Positions 5,447-8,198 of a stretch of 8,198 nucleotides of DNA are shown one piece after another (within the stretch, counting starts at the first letter, position 1; every line of letters begins with the position of its first letter). Below the pieces are notes generated by a model that did no database searches, had not been told where the DNA came from, and saw only the letters and a program-made list of their open reading frames with translations. The stretch lies in NCBI GenBank assembly GCA_900545995.1, contig URBM01000086.1, positions 1 to 8,198 on the forward strand, read 5' to 3'. The DNA is from an uncultured Collinsella sp. GTDB taxonomy: Bacteria; Actinomycetota; Coriobacteriia; Coriobacteriales; Coriobacteriaceae. Position numbers and translations under genes: made by a program.

Positions 5447-7432
5447 TTAGTTCTGCGAGAAAAAGGGGAACTGCCTCGGATCAACCGGCGGATGCGGCAT
5501 CGGGCCACCCTGGGGCCCACCCTGCGGGCCACCCTGGCCGCCCATCATCTTATCGATGGCGTCCTGAACCTCGCCCTCGAACTTTTTCATTCCCTCGTGT
5601 AAACGACGCTGACCGTCCTCAGAGCGCAGCTCCTCCATTTGCTCGGGCGAAATACCCAGTAGCTCGCCCAGCACGCCCATCATCTCGTTTCGCACGCGCT
5701 CGCTCGTATCCTCGTCAGCAAAACGGCGCACCTCGGCGCGCGCCAGCGAATCGACCGTCATACGCTCCTTGCCGTTAAGCCCCAGGTCGGACCACGCGAG
5801 CATATACGGCCAGGCACGATCGGCAAACGAACGGGCCGAGACGATCGGCGCCGTCGGCAACATACGGCGGGCAGCCTCACCCTGTCGAACGAGCATCAGC
5901 AGCAGCGAGCAGGCCTCAGGCTTGCCAGCGGCCATCGGGATATCGTCGAAAGATCGATTGCGGTCCACGTGTGCCTCGAGCGCGCCATCGACCTCACCCG
6001 GCTCAAGCCCGCCGAGCAGCTGTGCCGCGCGGTCGAGCATATCGACCGGACCGTCGAGCGTCGAGAGCGCCTGCGCCAGCACGCGCTCCATACAATCTTC
6101 CACCGCGTTGAGCGTCACGAGCTCTTGGGGCACCACGGCAGACGTGCGGTTGCGCACGCGCGCCACAAACTCAAGCGTCGACAGGTACACATCGCCAAAG
6201 GGCGCATAATCGCCCTGGTAGCCGCCGCAAAGCGCCGGCGCCGCCAGCGCGTACTCAGTTTTGGACAGCGGGCTCAGCGCCATCGCACCCAACTCGAGCG
6301 CCGTGTCCTCCAGCATGAGGCCCAGCGTGCGCGAGCGCAGGCGCTCGGCATCGCCCGCCGACACGTCGCGATCGAGCACACGCGCCGCATCCGGTGCATC
6401 GCGCTCGACGGTGCGAACGTGCAAACGCTCGGCGATAGCGCGGACGGCGGCACAGCGGGCAGCCTCGGCCTCTTCCTGCGCCGGCGTAAAGATACGGTTG
6501 CGCCCCAGCACCAGGCCAATCACGTTGCGCGGGCCCAGAGCGTCGACGGCCAGCGCCGCCAGCAGGGACGACGGCAAGTCACCCTCGAGTGCTACCACAG
6601 CACGCGACGCACCGTGGGATCGGGCGTTGTCGCGCACGGCAAGCACCAGCGCCTGCCACAGCCACTCCTCGGAACGGAACTCGGGCAGTTCGTGATCTTC
6701 CAGGGCATCGAGCATCACGCCGCGCTGAATCTCCTGAACCAGCAGGCTCTCCTCAAAGCACGGCGCCTGGGCCACCACGCGACCGCAGTCGTCGAGCACA
6801 AACGAACCGCCGGTATACACCGACTCGTCATAGGCACCAACCGGCGCCATGCAGGCAAACCACACGCTGCGCTTGGATGCGATCTTGCGGTAGGCGCCGC
6901 TGCGAACGGCGGCAATGGCGGCAGTCTCGCGGTCGGTCATGTCAAACGCGTTGAATTGGAAATACGCAATGAGGTCAACACCGGTCGGCAACATCTCGAG
7001 TTCGCGGTCCAAGTCAAAAATCACGGCGATGCGCACGCCGTCCACGTCGAACACCGGCGGCGCCCAACGCGTGTCGTTGTTCTCGCCACGCTGCAGGGCA
7101 ATGCTCGAACGCGCCGGCACCACATGACCGTCCTTGAGCATCATGTAGTCGAGCAGCGGCTGGCCCTCAAACGAAACCGCCGCGGGCACGATGCAGATCA
7201 TGTCAAGCTCCTGGATACGCCCGGCGACACCAGTCAAGCCGGCAAGCATGTCGTGCTCAAAGTCGGCAGTGCCCACCAGGCCCCCGGGCATGGCGCCCAT
7301 AAAGAGCGGAGCCGGAACGCACAGCACGCGCGCCCCGCGCTCGTGGGCCAGACGAGCCTGGTCCTCGATGCGGCCGCAAATGCCCTCAATATCACCCAGG
7401 CGCATATCGATCTGTGCAAGCGCGAGCTTCAT
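5447..7432 (-). CDS. NAD+ synthetase-like protein with degenerate active sites (predicted pseudoenzyme)
   Basis: A 661-residue protein with the domain order of glutamine-dependent NAD+ synthetase: an N-terminal nitrilase-fold amidase (about 1-240) and a C-terminal ATP-pyrophosphatase domain (about 255-545). Homology shows in MKLALAQIDMRLGDI, in YDESVYTGGSFVLDDCGRVV (201-220; compare GGQDELVFDGGSFV), in SSLLAALAVDALGPRNV (288-304), and in SKTEYALA/APFGDVY (390-415). The catalytic residues are gone. The amidase Glu of FPE is Ala41, the Lys region reads ARSSIALQ (107-114), and the nucleophile Cys is Phe139 in AVIFDLD. The SGGxDSS loop reads EGDLPSS (283-289). Residues 550-630 are mostly helical and unassigned, and 631-661 form a Gly/Gln/Pro tail ending FPFFSQN. 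The frame is intact over its whole length, so it is not a decaying pseudogene. ATG is preceded by GGAAAGGG at 7-base spacing. A regulatory, scaffold or new catalytic role is possible; the function is unknown. Confidence 0.85.
   Translation of the reverse strand: MKLALAQIDMRLGDIEGICGRIEDQARLAHERGARVLCVPAPLFMGAMPGGLVGTADFEHDMLAGLTGVAGRIQELDMICIVPAAVSFEGQPLLDYMMLKDGHVVPARSSIALQRGENNDTRWAPPVFDVDGVRIAVIFDLDRELEMLPTGVDLIAYFQFNAFDMTDRETAAIAAVRSGAYRKIASKRSVWFACMAPVGAYDESVYTGGSFVLDDCGRVVAQAPCFEESLLVQEIQRGVMLDALEDHELPEFRSEEWLWQALVLAVRDNARSHGASRAVVALEGDLPSSLLAALAVDALGPRNVIGLVLGRNRIFTPAQEEAEAARCAAVRAIAERLHVRTVERDAPDAARVLDRDVSAGDAERLRSRTLGLMLEDTALELGAMALSPLSKTEYALAAPALCGGYQGDYAPFGDVYLSTLEFVARVRNRTSAVVPQELVTLNAVEDCMERVLAQALSTLDGPVDMLDRAAQLLGGLEPGEVDGALEAHVDRNRSFDDIPMAAGKPEACSLLLMLVRQGEAARRMLPTAPIVSARSFADRAWPYMLAWSDLGLNGKERMTVDSLARAEVRRFADEDTSERVRNEMMGVLGELLGISPEQMEELRSEDGQRRLHEGMKKFEGEVQDAIDKMMGGQGGPQGGPQGGPMPHPPVDPRQFPFFSQN
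5502..5537 (-). repeat. Three 12-bp direct repeats encoding the QGGP tail
   Basis: Units at 5502-5513, 5514-5525 and 5526-5537 read GGGCCACCCTGG, GGCCCACCCTGC and GGGCCACCCTGG. The first and third are identical. On the minus strand they encode the repeating PQGG/QGGP tail near the C-terminus of the NAD+ synthetase-like protein. The unit length keeps frame, so copy number could vary between strains. Confidence 0.8.
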
Positions 7433-7470
7433 GGCTCAGCCCTTTCCGTCGTAAACCATCGTTGTCGTAG

Positions 7471-7503
7471 TAAAAGCGCCGGCCGCATAATGCAGCCGGC
7501 GCT
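7471..7503 (-). terminator. Rho-independent terminator of the superoxide reductase gene
   Basis: A perfect 9-bp stem, AGCGCCGGC (7475-7483) with GCCGGCGCT (7495-7503), has an 11-base loop and is followed on the minus strand by TTTTAC. The T-run is short, so some read-through into the NAD+ synthetase-like gene (ATG at 7432) is possible. Only 38 bases separate the hairpin from that gene and no promoter is apparent there. Confidence 0.82.
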
Positions 7504-7549
7504 CGCATGTGCATATGCTAGCTATGATACCCCGAGCGGGGGCGCGCTC

Positions 7550-7912
7550 CTAGAATGTCGCGGACCACAGCCCGTGCAGGTTGCAGTAGGCATAGACGGT
7601 ACCGGTCTTGGAACCGCCGGCAAAAAACGTCGCGGGCTTCATGCCGGGCTCAAGGTAATGGACCTCTAAGCGGCCCTCGGCCTCAAGGGCGATCCACTCA
7701 ATATAGTGCTCGGGCAGGCTGGGGTGCTCGACCGAGCCAACGCGTGCGCGAATCACGTGACCGTCGCGCTCGGTCTCGACAACAGGCACGTGCTTCTCGT
7801 GCGCCGCGTCCTCAGTGTTTGCGGTCAGTTCCGTGCAACCGGCAGGGGCTACAACGTCGTTGCCAAGGGCGGCAATGAGCTTACCGTCGGGGTCCTTAAA
7901 GAATTTCGCCAT
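7550..7912 (-). CDS. Superoxide reductase (desulfoferrodoxin type, centre I lost)
   Basis: Small cytoplasmic non-haem iron protein that reduces superoxide to hydrogen peroxide using reductant such as rubredoxin, a typical oxygen defence of anaerobes. At 120 residues it has all five ligands of the catalytic Fe(His)4Cys centre: His41 in EKHVPV, His63 in VEHPS, His69 in EHYIEWI, and Cys110 and His113 in YCNLHGLW. Glu39-Lys40 of the active-site loop are also present. The N-terminal domain keeps the shape of desulforedoxin (FFKDPDGKL, then AGCTEL), but three of the four centre-I cysteines are missing and only Cys26 remains. This resembles the Treponema pallidum class III type. The frame extends upstream to 8053, but I start at ATG 7912, preceded by AAAGGAG with a 6-base spacer and matching the family N-terminus. 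A terminator follows at 7471-7503. No clear promoter was found in 7913-8062. Confidence 0.93.
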   Translation of the reverse strand: MAKFFKDPDGKLIAALGNDVVAPAGCTELTANTEDAAHEKHVPVVETERDGHVIRARVGSVEHPSLPEHYIEWIALEAEGRLEVHYLEPGMKPATFFAGGSKTGTVYAYCNLHGLWSATF

Positions 7913-8062
7913 GATGTTCTCCTTTGCTGACGTGCCAATGTTCTTGACGGTTCTTATGCCCAAAGGCAGACAAACCATCCACGGCATTGCAAATGAACAC
8001 ATAACGGGCGGGGACGATGGGGCAGCGTGCGCTATCCGCCCTGGCGGCCCCACCCGAGCGGG

Positions 8063-8198
8063 TTAGCGCCCGTCGCCGCCCAGCAGCGCCAGAACATCTT
8101 CGCGGGTAAAAAGCGCCGAGGAGATGCCGTCGCCGCCGAGCACGCTGTTGACCAGGTCGCGTTTGGACTCCTGCATCTGCATGATGCGTTCCTCGATC
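8063..8198 (-). CDS. SNF2-family DEAD/DEAH helicase, C-terminal end (partial, runs off right edge)
   Basis: The last 44 residues before a TAA at 8063-8065 read IEERIMQMQESKRDLVNSVL (first 20), then GGDGISSALFTREDVLALLG and a short end. This is the characteristic closing segment of bacterial SWI2/SNF2 ATPases: a TIEE(K/R)I-x-Q-x-K(K/R)-L helix after the helicase C domain, then GGDGxSSxLTxEDLxxLL. The motor domains lie outside the window. Bacterial homologues remodel RNA polymerase or nucleoprotein complexes or serve in defence systems, and this tail alone cannot tell which. No T-run terminator follows. Two small GC palindromes do, at 8052-8063 (ACCCGAGCGGGT) and 8037-8048. Confidence 0.82.
   Translation of the reverse strand, partial: IEERIMQMQESKRDLVNSVLGGDGISSALFTREDVLALLGGDGR

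Noticed and set aside
5969..7669. Very long plus-strand frame (566 codons) opposite the NAD+ synthetase-like gene
   Set aside because: The minus frame shows homology and a ribosome site. The plus frame is His/Arg-rich antisense product, runs through a terminator and into another gene, and has no supported start.
7913..8053. Upstream extension of the superoxide reductase frame by 47 codons
   Set aside because: The translation there is unlike the family, and the ATG at 7912 has a strong AAAGGAG site. The extension is open intergenic sequence.

Overview
The window is GC-rich, strongly codon-biased bacterial DNA. All but one of its recognisable genes lie on the minus strand. The gene content is a formate–tetrahydrofolate ligase, ruvC-ruvA-ruvB with a Gram-positive-type LexA box, a superoxide reductase without its rubredoxin-like iron centre, and a SNF2-family helicase tail. 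This suggests an anaerobic high-GC Gram-positive, most likely a Coriobacteriia member such as Collinsella or a relative. That placement is inference from style and content, not from a marker gene.

Layout from left to right. Positions 1-99 hold the last codons of an unidentified plus-strand gene, convergent with everything else. Positions 118-1107 (minus) encode a single-pass membrane protein with a Pro/Tyr-rich cytoplasmic N-terminus, a PASTA-like outer domain and a tandem 7-residue repeat near its C-terminus. Positions 1226-1261 are the intrinsic terminator of the next gene, fhs (1287-2954, minus), a complete formate–tetrahydrofolate ligase with its own predicted promoter. Positions 3101-5309 (minus) are the Holliday-junction operon ruvC-ruvA-ruvB. 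Its genes are joined by two 1-base TGATG stop/start overlaps, ruvC starts at TTG, and an extended -10 abuts a perfect GAAC-N4-GTTC LexA operator (5365-5378). Positions 5447-7432 (minus) encode a 661-residue protein that has the overall plan of a glutamine-dependent NAD+ synthetase but lacks the catalytic residues of both halves. Positions 7471-7503 are a terminator, 7550-7912 (minus) a superoxide reductase, and 8063-8198 the C-terminus of a SNF2-type helicase that runs off the right edge.

The units look largely independent: one-carbon metabolism, SOS-controlled recombination repair, oxygen defence and a cell-envelope protein. The item most likely to be new biology is the intact but apparently catalytically dead NAD+ synthetase homologue with a Gly/Pro/Gln tail. 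The possible kinase-linked membrane protein at the left comes second. No tRNA, rRNA, CRISPR array, insertion sequence or prophage feature was seen, and no gene-free stretch exceeds 300 bases.
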